Translations under genes and position numbers: made by a program
Source of the DNA: Eunapius fragilis
Taxonomy: Eukaryota; Porifera; Demospongiae; Spongillida; Spongillidae
DNA length: 64,000 bases
Direction of reading: 5' to 3'
NCBI GenBank assembly: GCA_963681505.1
Contig: OY811979.1
Coordinates: forward strand, 8,044,736-8,108,735
Part shown: piece after piece, positions 1 to 11,700 of the stretch
Numbering within the stretch: position 1 is the first letter of the stretch
Layout: every line of letters begins with the position of its first letter
Notes under the pieces: generated by a model
What the model saw: only the letters and a program-made list of their open reading frames with translations
What the model was told of the DNA's origin: nothing
Database searches by the model: none

Positions 1-743
1 CCGGCCTGAATACACGTCTTAGGCTTTCGCTCCATAACCCAGAGTCGTTTGTTCGCTGGCAATGTGTTGAGGAACTGCTCCATGCCTATGAGCTCTTGTA
101 TTTCCTCCATTGAAGTACAGCTCTTCATCCACTTGCGCAGTAGGTCCATAAGCTTTACGGAAAGCTCCCTGTTTGTTTCCCCACTGCCACGAGTAATACC
201 ACGGAAGCGCCTTCTATATGCTTCCTCGGTAATATCGTAACGCTGAAGGATTGCTGTCTTTATTGCTTCATAATTGCCAGAGTCCTCTCCGGGTAGAGCT
301 GCAAATGCCAACTGGGCCTTGCCAGTGAGTTGAGGTGCCAGATACTGCGACCAGCAGCTTTCCTCCACTTTCTGTGCAGTCATAACGCGCTCAAAAGTTA
401 CTAAATAGGCTTCAATATCATCCTTATCACTCAACGGAACCAATTTGACACTTAGCTCACGTTTCGGACTTACGACTTTTGCCTTTTGTGAGTCTTCTAC
501 TAACTTCATGAGAGCCGCCATGTGTGTCTGCATCGTTTCCATCTGCCTTCTATTCTCCCGCTCACGAATCTGTCTTTCTTCCTCAAGCCTAGCCCGTTCT
601 TTCGCGAATTCATCTTCTCTTCGCGCCTTCTCAGTTGCTATTTCGTCTTCTCTCCTCCTACGGTCTTCTGCAAGTAATTTCAACATACCTTGCATCTCCT
701 CCATGGTAGGTTTCTTGTAGGGCTTTCCAGAACGAGTAGTCAT
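1..743 (-). CDS. Gag-like protein, SCAN/capsid-like, partial
   Basis: The frame opens at 743 with MTTRSGKPYKKPT and continues to the window edge. It has a long charged helix rich in E/R/K (about residues 15-65, coiled-coil-like), then a segment with EAYLVTFERVM, LTGKAQLAFAALP and an RRRFRG stretch, resembling the SCAN-like capsid domain found in gag of Gypsy-type elements of fish and invertebrates. No zinc knuckle is visible because the end is cut off. The start is chosen as the first ATG after the primer-binding site. A host SCAN gene is less likely given the LTR and primer site just upstream. Confidence 0.65.
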   Translation of the reverse strand, partial: MTTRSGKPYKKPTMEEMQGMLKLLAEDRRRREDEIATEKARREDEFAKERARLEEERQIRERENRRQMETMQTHMAALMKLVEDSQKAKVVSPKRELSVKLVPLSDKDDIEAYLVTFERVMTAQKVEESCWSQYLAPQLTGKAQLAFAALPGEDSGNYEAIKTAILQRYDITEEAYRRRFRGITRGSGETNRELSVKLMDLLRKWMKSCTSMEEIQELIGMEQFLNTLPANKRLWVMERKPKTCIQA

Positions 744-791
744 ACACTCGAGAAACGCAGGCGTCGGACAATGACCGTCTCGACTTAGATA

Positions 792-809
792 ATCCCACCG
801 CTGCCACCA
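792..809 (-). other. Primer-binding site, tRNA-Leu type
   Basis: The plus-strand bases ATCCCACCGCTGCCACCA equal the 3' end of an animal tRNA-Leu (AAG/UAG type) acceptor arm plus CCA, so the minus strand can anneal to that tRNA over 18 nt. It lies four bases inside the LTR edge, the expected place for minus-strand priming. Confidence 0.75.
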
Positions 810-813
810 AATA

Positions 814-1039
814 TGTGACAGAACTGACGGTAGCAATCAGTCTGCACACGTCTTCTGAGTGCCTATACACCCCCCAATACCGTTCACGTTAGCCAGTATC
901 TCGAAAAGGGCAACCAACCTCAATAATTCCACACGAAAATGCATTTATACCTAGATTTCTATTCATGCGCATGCTCAAAGATTCTGCATGCACGTAATTG
1001 ATATTCAAGAGCGCAGGCCCGTAGGTCTGGGCGCTCACA
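814..1039 (-). repeat. 5' LTR, 226 bp
   Basis: Bounded by the inverted pair TGTGA (814) and TCACA (ending 1039), the TG...CA ends usual for LTRs. On the minus strand it is followed, after a few bases, by an 18-nt tRNA-complementary site and then by gag, which fixes it as the 5' LTR. The partner LTR lies beyond the window, so the pair cannot be compared for age. Confidence 0.7.
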
Positions 1040-1644
1040 GTACAACGCAAGATTGACCTCATTGATATGAGACATATGCCTGATGGTTCATATCATTACA
1101 TCGCTCATTACATGGATCATTGGTCTAAGTTCCATATTCTGTGGCCTTTAATGAAAAAATCTGTTGGTTTAGTGAAAAGAGTATTTCCCTATTTGGGCCT
1201 TCCCAAGATCCTGCAATCTGACAATGGGAGGGAGTTTGTCAACGAGATTGTGAAAGAAGTTGTTCGATCATGGCTGGGAGAGATTGTCATAATCAGTGGG
1301 CATCCTCGTCACTCACAGTCACAAGGGTTGGTTGAAAAAGGTAATCATCTCGTAGAAATGCAGATTCAGGCAATGAAAAATGAGAGGAAGGAGTCTGGAG
1401 ATGTGCAATGGTCTGATTGGTTGGCTTGCATTCAATGTAAGTTGAACTAATTAATTAATTTATTCAATGTTCATGTCACATTCTACTGCAGACAATCTTA
1501 ATACTCAAGTATGCCGCACTTTGAAAAAAAAGCCCTATGAAGTGGTTTTTGGGCAACCTCCAAGAACAACTCCATTTGCTGAACTTCCGAAGGGAAAGAA
1601 CCCTTGTATCTTGGAGGAAGATGTTGCAGATCTCATTGCCACAG
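1040..1644 (+). pseudogene. Integrase-type transposase (DDE core), interrupted at the 5' end
   Basis: Two exons. Exon 1040-1436 begins within the DDE core: the first Asp lies in DLIDMRHMPDG, the second in QSDNGREF, and the Glu in SQGLVEKGN, the D-D-E order of integrases. It ends at a GTAAGT donor. Exon 1492-1644 restores YNLNTQVCRTLKKKPYEVVFG, a GPY/F-like motif after the core; the junction keeps frame. The N-terminal zinc domain is missing because the LTR element interrupts the gene at 1039/1040. A further coding piece near 2320-2529 (VTVRIPRNERSSTDMPRL) looks like the downstream chromodomain-like or SH3-like tail. Relatives include the domesticated GIN1 and KRBA2 integrases; the Ulp1/PHD partner favours a Ginger transposon here. 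Confidence 0.7.
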
Positions 1645-2606
1645 GTTAGGATCCCATATAATATCATGTATGCCATTTCTATCGAGTGCTTCATATCAAC
1701 AAGCGCATAGAAGCAATTTAAACAGTCAGTGCATGATATGCATAAACACAATTGAGCTAGGTGATCAATCGTATAACAGTACATGAACATGGCTTTCCTG
1801 AATAACTATATGTTCATCCACTACAGGTGATGATGAAAACATTGCTTCTCCTCACTCTTCTTCTCAAATGTTACAACCATCAAGAAGTCCCTTATCAAGC
1901 CCAGAAGTTCAATCACCAGTTTGAGGTCTGCAACTTGCATCGTCACCTTCAGCTCTGCCATCATCACCACTGTGTCATCAGTTACCTGCTCAGTCACCAA
2001 TATCTGATAAACAAGTAACTGCAACCATGTAAGGTTTGACTTATGGCTGTTGCCATTTTATCATACCATTTTAGGGATGCCAAATGTTTTACAGTTCCTG
2101 TATTCAATTCTTTGCTTCATTCAACTCCCCCTTCAAAGATTTCATTGTCTTCTGCATCTCCTGATGAAGTTCTATCACTTCCAAGTCAGTCTCACATTCA
2201 GATTATTCTCCAGTTATAAGGTTTGTCGTGCATGACAGCATAATATGTAGCATAGCATAATGATATAACCTTTCAGTGAACCAAAAGTGACATCACCATT
2301 GGCTCCACTAACAACCAGCTCCCGTCATCTAAAGATTAGAGAAGAAGCCGACAATGAGTATCAGAACGAATGAAGATCCAGTATGCCAAGCGCAAACATC
2401 ATCAAATCAAAACGCATTCTGCAGGAGATAGTGTCACAGTAAGGATACCCAGAAATGAAAGATCGTCAACTGATATGCCTCGCTTGCTGTGCTATATTTT
2501 GGAGGCTAAGAATGATCATTACCATCTTCAGTGAGTTTTTTTTTGTCTGTGTTCGTCTATTCTTAAACTTTCTATCTACATCTACATGTATGTCTGACTT
2601 CTGTAT

Positions 2607-3704
2607 GATGAGGTGTGAAAATGGAATTATATCAACTTGTTATCCAAGTGGTGAACTAATGCCTTACACCGGGTCTGTCCCTTTCAAGTATAGTGCAGAC
2701 AGTTCTAAGCTACCTACCTTAAGCCTTAGGGAAGCTGCTAGAACCAAGAAGGATCAGTTGAAATGCAATTGTACAAAGGATGCAAGAATAGGCATTGTCC
2801 TTGTAAAGGATCTGGAGGTTATTGTACAAGTCACTGCCATCCAAAGCGTGCTTGCACAAACAAGGAGTGCCATGAAAGAGCTGATGGGGATAAGGAGTGT
2901 AGAGTAACTGGGGCTGATGATTGTGATGATATAAATGAGTTGAAGGTAAAGAAGAACAGAAAGCGTGTCAAAACTGTCAAGCACAAGACCGAAGCCACAA
3001 TGATCAAATCAGTTCAAAGTGGGGATTGGCTTGATGATACGCACATGGTTGCAGCATCATCACTTTTATCCTCCCAATTTCCTTCCTTGTGTGGGTTGTA
3101 GAGCACTTTGCTAAGGCAGAACTTATCATTTCCTGTTACAAGAGAGTCCTTCATTCAAATACTTAATGCAGGAGGGAACCATTGGATTACAGTTCAGCAC
3201 ACTCAATCCTTTTCTGTTAATGTGTTTGACAGCAAATTCTCTACAATACCTATGGATGTAAAGATGCAAATTGCTGCTTTGTTGTGCTGTAGCAGCTCAC
3301 GGATTACAACAAGAGTTCCGAAAACTCAAAGTCAGATGGGATCATCAGACTGTGGAGTATTTGCAATAGCATTTGCTACTGATTTGGCATTTGGATTGAA
3401 CCCAGCAAGCCATTACTATGAGCAGGATAAGTTAAGACCACATTTCATAGAATGTTTGAAAAGTCAACAAATGACACCTTTCCCTTCAATAAACATCCAA
3501 CCAGGAAAGCCTAACACAGAGTATTTGTATGTATACTGTCACTGTCGCATGCCAGATGATGGTGAAGAACGGATGGCTCAGTGCACTGGCTGCAAGGAAT
3601 GGTACCACGAGTCATGTGAAAACATTCCCCAAGCAGTATTTAAAGATGATAGTCATGACTGGAAATGTAAAGTGTGCATTGCTAGGGAGACACTGTCTGC
3701 TTAG
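2607..3704 (+). pseudogene. Cys-rich domain, Ulp1-like protease and PHD finger (Ginger C-terminal part)
   Basis: Starts with CENGIISTCYPSGELMP, then a cysteine cluster (KCNCTK...CKNRHCPCK...CHPKRACTNKECHERA, about 2760-2890) of the type seen after Ginger integrases. A C48/Ulp1-like protease follows (about 3000-3490): the His in GGNHWITVQ, the Asp in VNVFDSKFS, and the Gln/Cys pair in SQMGSSDCGVFAIA. A C-terminal PHD finger (3526-3690) shows YCHCRMPDDGEERMAQC, then WYHESC and WKCKVC, the C4HC3 pattern. The frame changes once near 2770 inside the cysteine cluster and has one TAG near 3100, so the copy is dead as read. The protease probably processed the transposase or acted on SUMO-like targets; that is inference. 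Confidence 0.7.
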
Positions 3705-3790
3705 TTGATAAGCACCCTTAATACACTATAGGTTGTCCTCTTACAATTGTCATGTCAGTTTATAAATGGACATGTACCGTATAATCCCAG

Positions 3791-3810
3791 ATAAACGCCG
3801 CGGCGTTTAT
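3791..3810. repeat. Perfect 20-bp palindrome
   Basis: ATAAACGCCG followed directly by CGGCGTTTAT, with no spacer. It lies about 90 bp after the PHD stop codon and could be a mobile-element end or a protein-binding site; nothing else supports either. Confidence 0.6.
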
Positions 3811-4495
3811 TCGGAACAATTTTATTTTTTTCAACCCCTCGTGGTTTAAGTGTTTTCTCTTGATCTATATGTACAAATCAGATGCTATTTTAGAATCTCA
3901 TAGCCATACACCCCTACTACTGTGTTGCATTCTTGGTAAGTCTTAATCTTTGTCCTGTTTGAAGTAAGGACCGACGACGTAGGTAACGGTTGCGGTCGCC
4001 GCGACCCGCAGTCAACGAAGCTATAAATTTTTTGTATTGGTACATTGCTCACCTTGTACCCTTGCCTGACCGATCTGTCTCTGTCAAGTTAGTTATTGCG
4101 TTGCGTTGCGTGTTGATTTTTAGCAGGTTATACCTTGTCTTGTTATATGGGCCTATACATATGGAATGGTGCCACCTTCCTTGTGAGGGGTGTCCTGGGT
4201 TTTAAAATGTGAAACACCAAACAGTACAAACACTTGTCATAGACAAAGACCAGTTTGTTGTACACAATACATTTAGTGCCTTTGAAACGTGCACACTTTG
4301 GAACTGAGCACAGTATCCTTGTTAAGAGATGGTGTTGTAAGGGTAGTTCTAAACAGTCCCAGAAGTGGACAGCCATACTTGATAACTCAAATGACTGGAA
4401 GTCTTGCACGACCACTACTCAGCCATTTCTGGCCCTTCAACAAATGCTGGGGACACCTCTGTGTATCACAAAGTCAGAAAACGCGTTCCATGTAC
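3811..4495. other. No gene recognised
   Basis: Short open frames here show no domain, exon pattern or repeat I can name. Confidence 0.5.
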
Positions 4496-4700
4496 ATTAT
4501 AATACACACCATATACAGAAAGACCCACAACATGTAAAGACAGGTAGATGATACCATGCACAGACAGATCCACACCAGGTAGAACACACCATGTACAGAC
4601 AGGTAGATGCAAACCATGTACAGGCAGACTCACATCATGTACAGAGTGTGTATGGAAAGATAGACTGACCTGACACCATACCTGACAGATAGGCCCACAG
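4496..4700. repeat. Degenerate minisatellite
   Basis: A loose array of about 25-35 bp units built on 'accatgtacagacaggtag' variants (4500, 4550, 4590, 4615, 4640). Open frames crossing it on both strands are by-products of the repeat. Confidence 0.5.
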
Positions 4701-7700
4701 AGAGAGATCCACACAATGTGGTATACATATGCCATGCAGACATATGAAAAGGCCTGCATACGCATGAGCAAGTTGTGAATCATGTTAAAACACTTGCTAA
4801 GGACTCTCGTTGGTGAGGTGTCATGAATTACAATGTAATGTATGACAATACCTAGCAATTGCACAAGAGACGGGAAGGCCTAGGCTACCCATGCTAGCAC
4901 CAAAATTTGGCTTAAGACAGCATATGGCTCCAACTGACCCACTTGGCTGGGTTAGTTGTGCAATTTGACACCTGTTGATTTTTATTCCTTGTAAATCCCC
5001 AGTCTCTAACATTCCTATGACATGTCACATATGCTCAAGTGATGCCCCTTTATATCATGCTATTAACCTTTCCGTCAAACCAAACCCCAGACGCATAAAT
5101 CTAACTCTAAAAATTGGCTCAAATAACCCTCTTCTCCCCTAATAGTTATAAGTTTTTTTCCCTTGACCCTGCAAATTATTTGTTTTTCATTTTTACTATG
5201 TTAAAATCAAAGAATGGCACAAACTTGTGTCAAAAATTCTGCAATGTGAAGTGCAGAATAGCATAAAGTATACTCATTACAGCATTGGGTCAGTTATCAA
5301 TGTCACTACCAAAGTCGGCCTAGGCCAGATGTCTATTTAACTAACTGAAAATATAAATAATTTAATTTGTCTGTCTGAAGTGCAGGAAGCATGTAGCAGA
5401 AATGGTCTTGTGATGATAGGAGACAGATCTTTGTAGCTTTATTGGTATTGGGAGAAAGCCTTATAAGAAGTTACTGCTTTTTAAAGTGTCCAGCAAAATC
5501 ACCTTTATGGGGTTTATCAATTTATCATCTAAAGACGACAAGTTAAGCGATCAGATCTTTAATAATGGTAAATCCCTTAATTAATTTAATTTGCCACATG
5601 CCATTTATATAGTTAGCAAAATATACAATATACTAACTATTTGTTACAATAAAATAATTATATGTTAGATTATGTCTGCTTACATGAATGTAAATTGCAA
5701 TTGTTAACGTTGCATGCACAGATAATGATGTAGGAGGAGTAGGTGAGGCACCACTGCTACCTGCAATTGCCCATTCATTCTGTTGTAAGGTTGAAAAAAT
5801 AAACTCAGAGTTTGGGTAAAAATATTCAATACCCTACTGCAGATCAGACGTTTGAACCACTTCATTTAGCAGGTTTATAACCTTGATGTGAAATGTACAT
5901 CTGCCGCCATGTTAGTGGTTTTCTTGTGCCTGGGGAAAGGGATACCTTGATGGTCCTTGTAGCAGAACTCAGCAGTGCAATCTGTGGGCTGATATATCTT
6001 GTGATTATGTCAGTCACATCCAAAAGAACAATTTAGTTGTTTGTATATCTGAATTTTTGTGCTGTTGCAATTATATGATGCTAATTATTTTAAATTAGTT
6101 AACATAGCTTAAATTGTTTTCCACTGAATTTCAGTTAGTTTACAATATGTATGATAATAAATGAAATATTGGAAGGACGTCTATTGTACAGACAAGCATG
6201 GTGAGAATTGGGAGGTTAATAGAATATGGCATGGCCTACAACATTACAGTTTGTATTGTGTATGAGTTGAAAGATGGACAGTATTTCAACAAAGACCCAA
6301 TATGAAGAGGCGTGGCACAGATATTTTGTATTGGTCTTTCTCAAATGTCTGCATGATGATTGCCACATCCATTCCATATAGGCAGATTCATGTATAGCTA
6401 ACACATCCATCATATTCTCCAGACACAAAGGGTATATACTTTTCGCTAATCCTAACCCTAATAACTTGACAGGAAAAAAATTTAAAAATACTTCCAAAAG
6501 TTAGCTCTTCCTGGTGTATGGCTGGAACCTGTGAGACATGTGATGCTGTGTGAGTTGACTATTAATAATCAGAGAGGAACGTTGTGTTTGTATTAGTATT
6601 TGGCAGCATGCATGTCACCTCTGATTATACCCATTGTCTGGATGGGGTACAGTCTGCTAGTTAGATGCTTTCATATATGATGAATTCTCTGCCCAAACAT
6701 TGAGGGGAGGAGGGCCCTGAACATACACCCAAGGATATAGGTGGAGATCAATATTAAAATGATAGGCTCGAACTGACTTCCATGGATGCTTTCATGCATT
6801 GCACAATAACACACCAACGAAGGTGGGAACATTCCATATTTAGGTTTCTAATCCATGACCTGTTGTATGAGTCGCCCTCTATTACAGCCACATGCCCTAG
6901 GAGCATGAAAATCAGGGTATACCTGGTTTTACAGCAGTTCGATAGGCATTCTAAAATCAATAACCTTGCTACTCAAATCATGGACTGTTTAATCTTGCCC
7001 TCCACCCAGTAGTGGACACCTTAACCACATAAACATGTATATTCCTAGCTTGGCATAACACTTCTCCGAAACTACAAAGCAGAGACAACTCACACAAAAT
7101 ATAATGCTTTCAGCTTTGGCAATCAAATGAACAACACCTCCCGTAGGACATTTTGAACACATGCTCCAATAGGCTCTACATGTTATGGCTCCCATTAAAA
7201 TGCACACAGAGCTTGATATACTAATATCCACATACATAGAGGTACCAACACACAGGCACACACACATACGCACATGCACACACACACAGACACACTCACA
7301 CACACACACCTAAATTACAGACCTTTAATCTGCACACACATTTTGGCCTGCACCACTTGAATGTGCACACACAAAAACACGTAGAGCTCTACAGCTACGC
7401 TAAACTATATGCTCTCACCTCCTCCATACCCATGATTCTTCATCAAAACGAGGCGCTTAAATAAGTTTAGGGATGTTCCGCTTAAGAAAGCTTCTCTTCC
7501 GCCCACTGGTTTCATAGATACAAAATCCCATTCCAGTGCAGCGAAGAAGACTATTATTACTCCAGTCCAAGTCTCGGTATACCTATACTGGTAACAGCCT
7601 ATCCTCGTACCACCTCGTTCCCCATCGAATGGTCGATCGATCATAAATCGATGTCCATCGATTTAATCCCATCAAGTAGAATTTGTGTCGAATCCGCATG

Positions 7701-8034
7701 ATCGAATGAGACGAATGCAAATGATCGGTTAGAAAATTACGTCGATCTAAAAAATTTGATCAATTACAGATGTGATCAATTTTGACCCAAACGGCGTTCC
7801 ATACTGATGACCCATCTTTTCTATATCCTGGTCTCTGTTGAAAGTGTTCACTAATAATTCCATATGCATTTTTGTGCTATGCGTACTTTTGTACGTGAAA
7901 TATGGTATTGTCATGTTTCTTAAATTTTTTTCTCATCACTCAGCCATAAATCTACACGTTGTACACAGGTCATGGGCATCAAAGGCATGTTGCATTACAG
8001 GTTAAAATAAAATAACAGCAGATCATGTGTTTGC
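4701..8034. other. Long stretch without a recognisable gene
   Basis: AT-rich, with only short frames that show no conserved motif. A (CA)-rich stretch lies at 7255-7308. A few splice-like signals occur (for example near 5537-5570) but no exon chain can be supported. Confidence 0.4.

Positions 8035-8038
<4 letters not shown>

Positions 8039-8080
<42 letters not shown>
8039..8080. repeat. (GT)n microsatellite
   Basis: About 21 uninterrupted GT units; the open frame across it is an artefact of the repeat. Confidence 0.9.
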
Positions 8081-8083
<3 letters not shown>

Positions 8084-8106
8084 ATTGGATCACATGTCCT
8101 CCACAG

Positions 8107-8701
8107 AAAGAGGGTGAGGAGGGAGAGGTGGAGAAGAGTTCTGTGAGGGAAGAGGAAAGTCATCAGGAAGGTTACAGAGAATCATGCACACCAAAGGTGA
8201 TGTTACTGTTTTATTTCATTTTTAGAATATAATATTATATCTTCCTTAATATCCAATTAATTAAAAACTGCCAACCTCTTTAGTATTACTTATATATAGG
8301 GACTCCTCTTCAGGAATGTTGCTGTGAAAAAAAAAATTCATAAAGAAAATAAAAACCTAAGTTAAAAAAATATATAAACCTTGTTTGGGTGCATTTTTCA
8401 GGCTTCTTGTCCTCCACTTCGGAGGAAATAGGTGAGAAGAGAAGGAAAGAAGTATTTTAATTCATAGCCTGACTTGCGTTCTACTTAGCAATGCATGTTT
8501 ACATACATTTATGTACATATGTACATTTCATGTATATCCCTCATTATACATGTACTCCACTTATACACACAAATAACATGTACCTGTAGTATCTTTCTTT
8601 ACCATTGCATAGGTGCACCCAGAAGAAGTCACAATTACTTTTGCACCATCACTAACTTTGGAAGTGGAGAGGAAGCATTAAAGCGAATGCTTATACTCTA
8701 A
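8107..8701 (+). CDS. Possible 3' exons of an unknown plus-strand gene
   Basis: Exon-like blocks with good splice borders: 8107-8196 (acidic, KEGEEGEVEKSS...YRESCTPK), 8401-8431 and 8612-8701. The last two join in frame (GFLSSTSEEIG then APRRSHNYFCTITNFGSGEE, stop at 8701). The first block ends in a phase that does not fit the second but would fit direct joining to the third (VHPEEVTITFAPSLTLEVE). The stop at 8701 lies five bases from the stop of the opposing receptor gene, consistent with a tail-to-tail pair. No family recognised; weak call. Confidence 0.25.
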
Positions 8702-8706
8702 TCAAA

Positions 8707-11700
8707 TCACACTGGTGGTCCATCTACTGCTTTGCACATTGTAAGGAATTCTATTTATTAAATTATATTGCACACTGTGTATGTATGTACACTTGGAACT
8801 GAATGCCTTGAGCACTACAGTGATACCTTTAATAGCGTCAATAGGATCTTGATATGTTGGATCACTGAAATACAATCTGTATTGCATACTACCATACAAT
8901 GTGTAACAAAAACATACCCCCTTGCTGCTGCTGAAATTCAGACATAGGTATATGTAGTTTTTAGCATTCATAAGCAATTAAGGAACAACATACAACATAC
9001 CACTGTTGCCTCCTTTCTTCTTGCACACAACTACCACCACAATGGCTACCACACCTGTCAGTAGGAATGCTCCTCCCAAAGATCCTCCCACAGCTCCACC
9101 AACAGCTCCACCAATGTCAATGGCTCCGGCTGATTGGGGTTGGGTGGTAGCTGTAAAATATAGTGTACAGTTAACATGTGTACAGTACCTGATGTTGAGG
9201 GTATTAAAATGAAACTCAAGAAGACCTTCACTCCTCCAACCACTGGACCACCACAGTTAGCAGAGTTAGTGTTGGTAGCTGATGCCTTGCAGTAGTACAT
9301 CTGATTGCTACCAAGGCTTTGGAGAGAGACACTGACACTTGGTCCACTGGTAGAGGACAGGTACCCAACTGAACCAGCTGGAACAGAAGGATCACTACTG
9401 CAACAGACCACACAGTAGTTGGAGGAGCCATCCAGAAATGTGCAGTTGATGGTAGCACTGTTTCCACTCACACTGAGCTGACCAACGTGGAGTACATGTG
9501 TTGGTACACCTTAGAGGGAAGGTAACCATGGTAACATGACATCACCTTTCAACAGCCCAACTCACTCTGCATGGTCACATACGGCTGTCCAGTCTGGTTC
9601 AGTGTGTTCCTACAGGCCACTGACACATTGTATGGAGTAATACTGCCTCCAGACATGCCCAAGGTGTATGAGCAAGAACTAGTGGTGCAAGAGCTGTCTG
9701 GAACAGCAAGTGTGTAAGATGAGGCACCAGAGGAGACCATCACTGTGTAGTGAGGGTCACTGCATCTCTGTGTAGAGGAAGGCATCATGTCTCAACACAC
9801 CACATCACAACACTCAATGATCACCTGTCTGTGTGTCCAGAACAGCTCCACATCATAAACACTGTTATTCTGATACAAGATGGTGGTCACTGTAACACTA
9901 ACTGGAGCGCACGGCACTACAAACAGAGAGAAAGAGACCTGGTTTGTACCTTGTCCCCCCCCCCCCCCCCACACACACACACACAAGTAAATGCACACGT
10001 ATACATACCACTCACATGTCTGCACACTGACACTACTGCTGTTGCTGGATCCAGCACAGTTGGTGGCTGCAACACTGATAGTGTAGTTTGAACCATCAAT
10101 AAGACCTTCAATGGAGATGTTTGTTGAGTTTGTAACCAGTGTGGTGGTGTTGGTGAGGCTAATGGTGTAGCTGGTACCACTAGTAGCTGGGGTCCATTGG
10201 AGGGCCAGAGAGTTGGTGCACACCATGGATGTTTGGACATTGGAGGTCATTCCTGGCAAAGCTGTGGTAAGATCATAAGACCATCACACATGGTAAAAAC
10301 TGTATCTGAACCTGCGGGAGCAGGTTCAATATAGGATTGATTGAGAGTTACTGAAGTCATTAAAAATACTTAACTCGCATCTGGAGGAACAACGCAGAAA
10401 CGGATTGCTTATCTCACAATGGGATGTATAAAATATTCTGTTACAAAAGTCCGAGTGTCACCCGACTTTTGCACTGTCCTCGTTCCTCTCAAGGAAGTTT
10501 AATAACTAACTCAAAATTTCATCATACACACTATTATATAATCACATGCAATCTCCAACATACTCCACCTGTTGAATACTCTTGATGCTAGTCAGCATCA
10601 CAAGTAGGAGTCAACTAACTGTTCCAACTCTTTAATACAATCCATGATCTTCAACTGTGCTATCTGTGAAGCTACTCACTTGGGTCGGGAAGATGACGTG
10701 GTGGCATCAATATGCACAGTTTGTTGGTCAAATGCAGGTGGGTTTACATAATCAACTCCGGTTACAGCAAATGGTGGTGCCTCCTGCACAAGGAACACTG
10801 GTAATGGTGGTGGTGGTGGTTCTTTGTAGGGCTTGCCTTCAAATCGCTTACACAGAACGCATCATCTCAGTATCCTGCCTACCCTTCACAATCCAGAATC
10901 TTCCTCTTAGTTCGGTTAGTGTCTCCTTGATTCCATTGTGAAGCACTCTTTCATGGCAATGTTGAACTATCAGGTATGTCAGATAGTGTGACGAGTCCAG
11001 AAGGATTGGATACTTTGCACTATCTGTGATATTGGCATTCGCTAGCCGTCCCTTACATCTCCAGATTCCAATCTCATCCAAAACAAGATCAAACTGCTGC
11101 TTCCATGTATTGAATCTCCTCCAATGCCACTTGAACCAACTCTTCGGCTTTGGAAATGTCATCTGCATTGAGCTTCATAGAGGGTTTGTGTACACTGTCA
11201 GAATGACCCTTCAGTAACTTCAAAATCCCTATAAACTTTAATACATAGGCTATGACTCTCAACAACTTCTGCAGATTGCTGAACCTTTCACACTTCAGCA
11301 TTGGAGTGCATCCTATGCTCTTGGTTAACAGACTGTGTGCTGCTTTGTCTGCTGCTTTCATTTCACTGAGACATTCAACCGGAATCGGAACTTCTACATT
11401 TTCAGTGTAGTAATCATAATGACACAACTTTGGTCCATGAAGCCACAACTGAAGTCTCGTGGCATTAGATAAGTCCAGCCCTCTTGATGGGGATATCTGC
11501 TAGATTTTCTGTTCCTGGGCAATGCCTCCAGTGTTCAGCTGCCACTAGTTTCCTAATACTGTTCACCCTATTCTGTACAAACTGTTTCTTTATTCTGACT
11601 GCTTAAAGTCACTGTTGAATCTGTAACGCACAAAGGAGCTTGTAGGGCCAGTTCTGCCCCCAGCATATGGTGAACGCTAGAAATCAATTTGGCTAAGAGG

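Larger units (their letters stand above)
1..1039 (-). mobile_element. Gypsy-type LTR retrotransposon, 5' part (fossil)
   Basis: Read on the minus strand, this is the 5' end of an LTR element: a short LTR (1039 to 814), a tRNA primer-binding site, then a gag frame that runs off the window start. The only copy of the LTR in view is the 5' one. The element sits inside the coding region of a Ginger-type transposon, because integrase codons begin directly beyond the outer LTR edge at 1040. It is therefore younger than the Ginger copy. The visible gag part reads open; the rest is outside the window, so whether the whole is intact cannot be judged. Family assignment rests on the SCAN/retroviral-capsid-like gag and the LTR layout. 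Confidence 0.75.
1040..3760 (+). mobile_element. Ginger-type cut-and-paste DNA transposon remnant
   Basis: This stretch holds, in order, a retroviral-type integrase catalytic core, a GPY/F-like tail, a Ser/Pro-rich linker, a cysteine cluster, a Ulp1-like cysteine protease and a PHD finger, spread over exons with short introns. Integrase-bearing Ginger transposons are known to carry such extra protease and PHD modules. Its 5' end is cut by the LTR element ending at 1039; the terminal inverted repeats were not found, so the 3' limit is approximate. It is decayed: at least two in-frame stops (in the linker near 1925 and near 3100) and one frame change near 2770. Confidence 0.65.

Noticed and set aside
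4496-4700. CRISPR-like spacing of repeats
   Set aside because: Units are degenerate, spacers are not unique, and the genome is animal; a minisatellite explains it. No CRISPR array was found elsewhere.
4255-5012. Several 60-130 codon frames on both strands
   Set aside because: They cross a degenerate minisatellite or lack any motif, splice context or conservation that can be seen.
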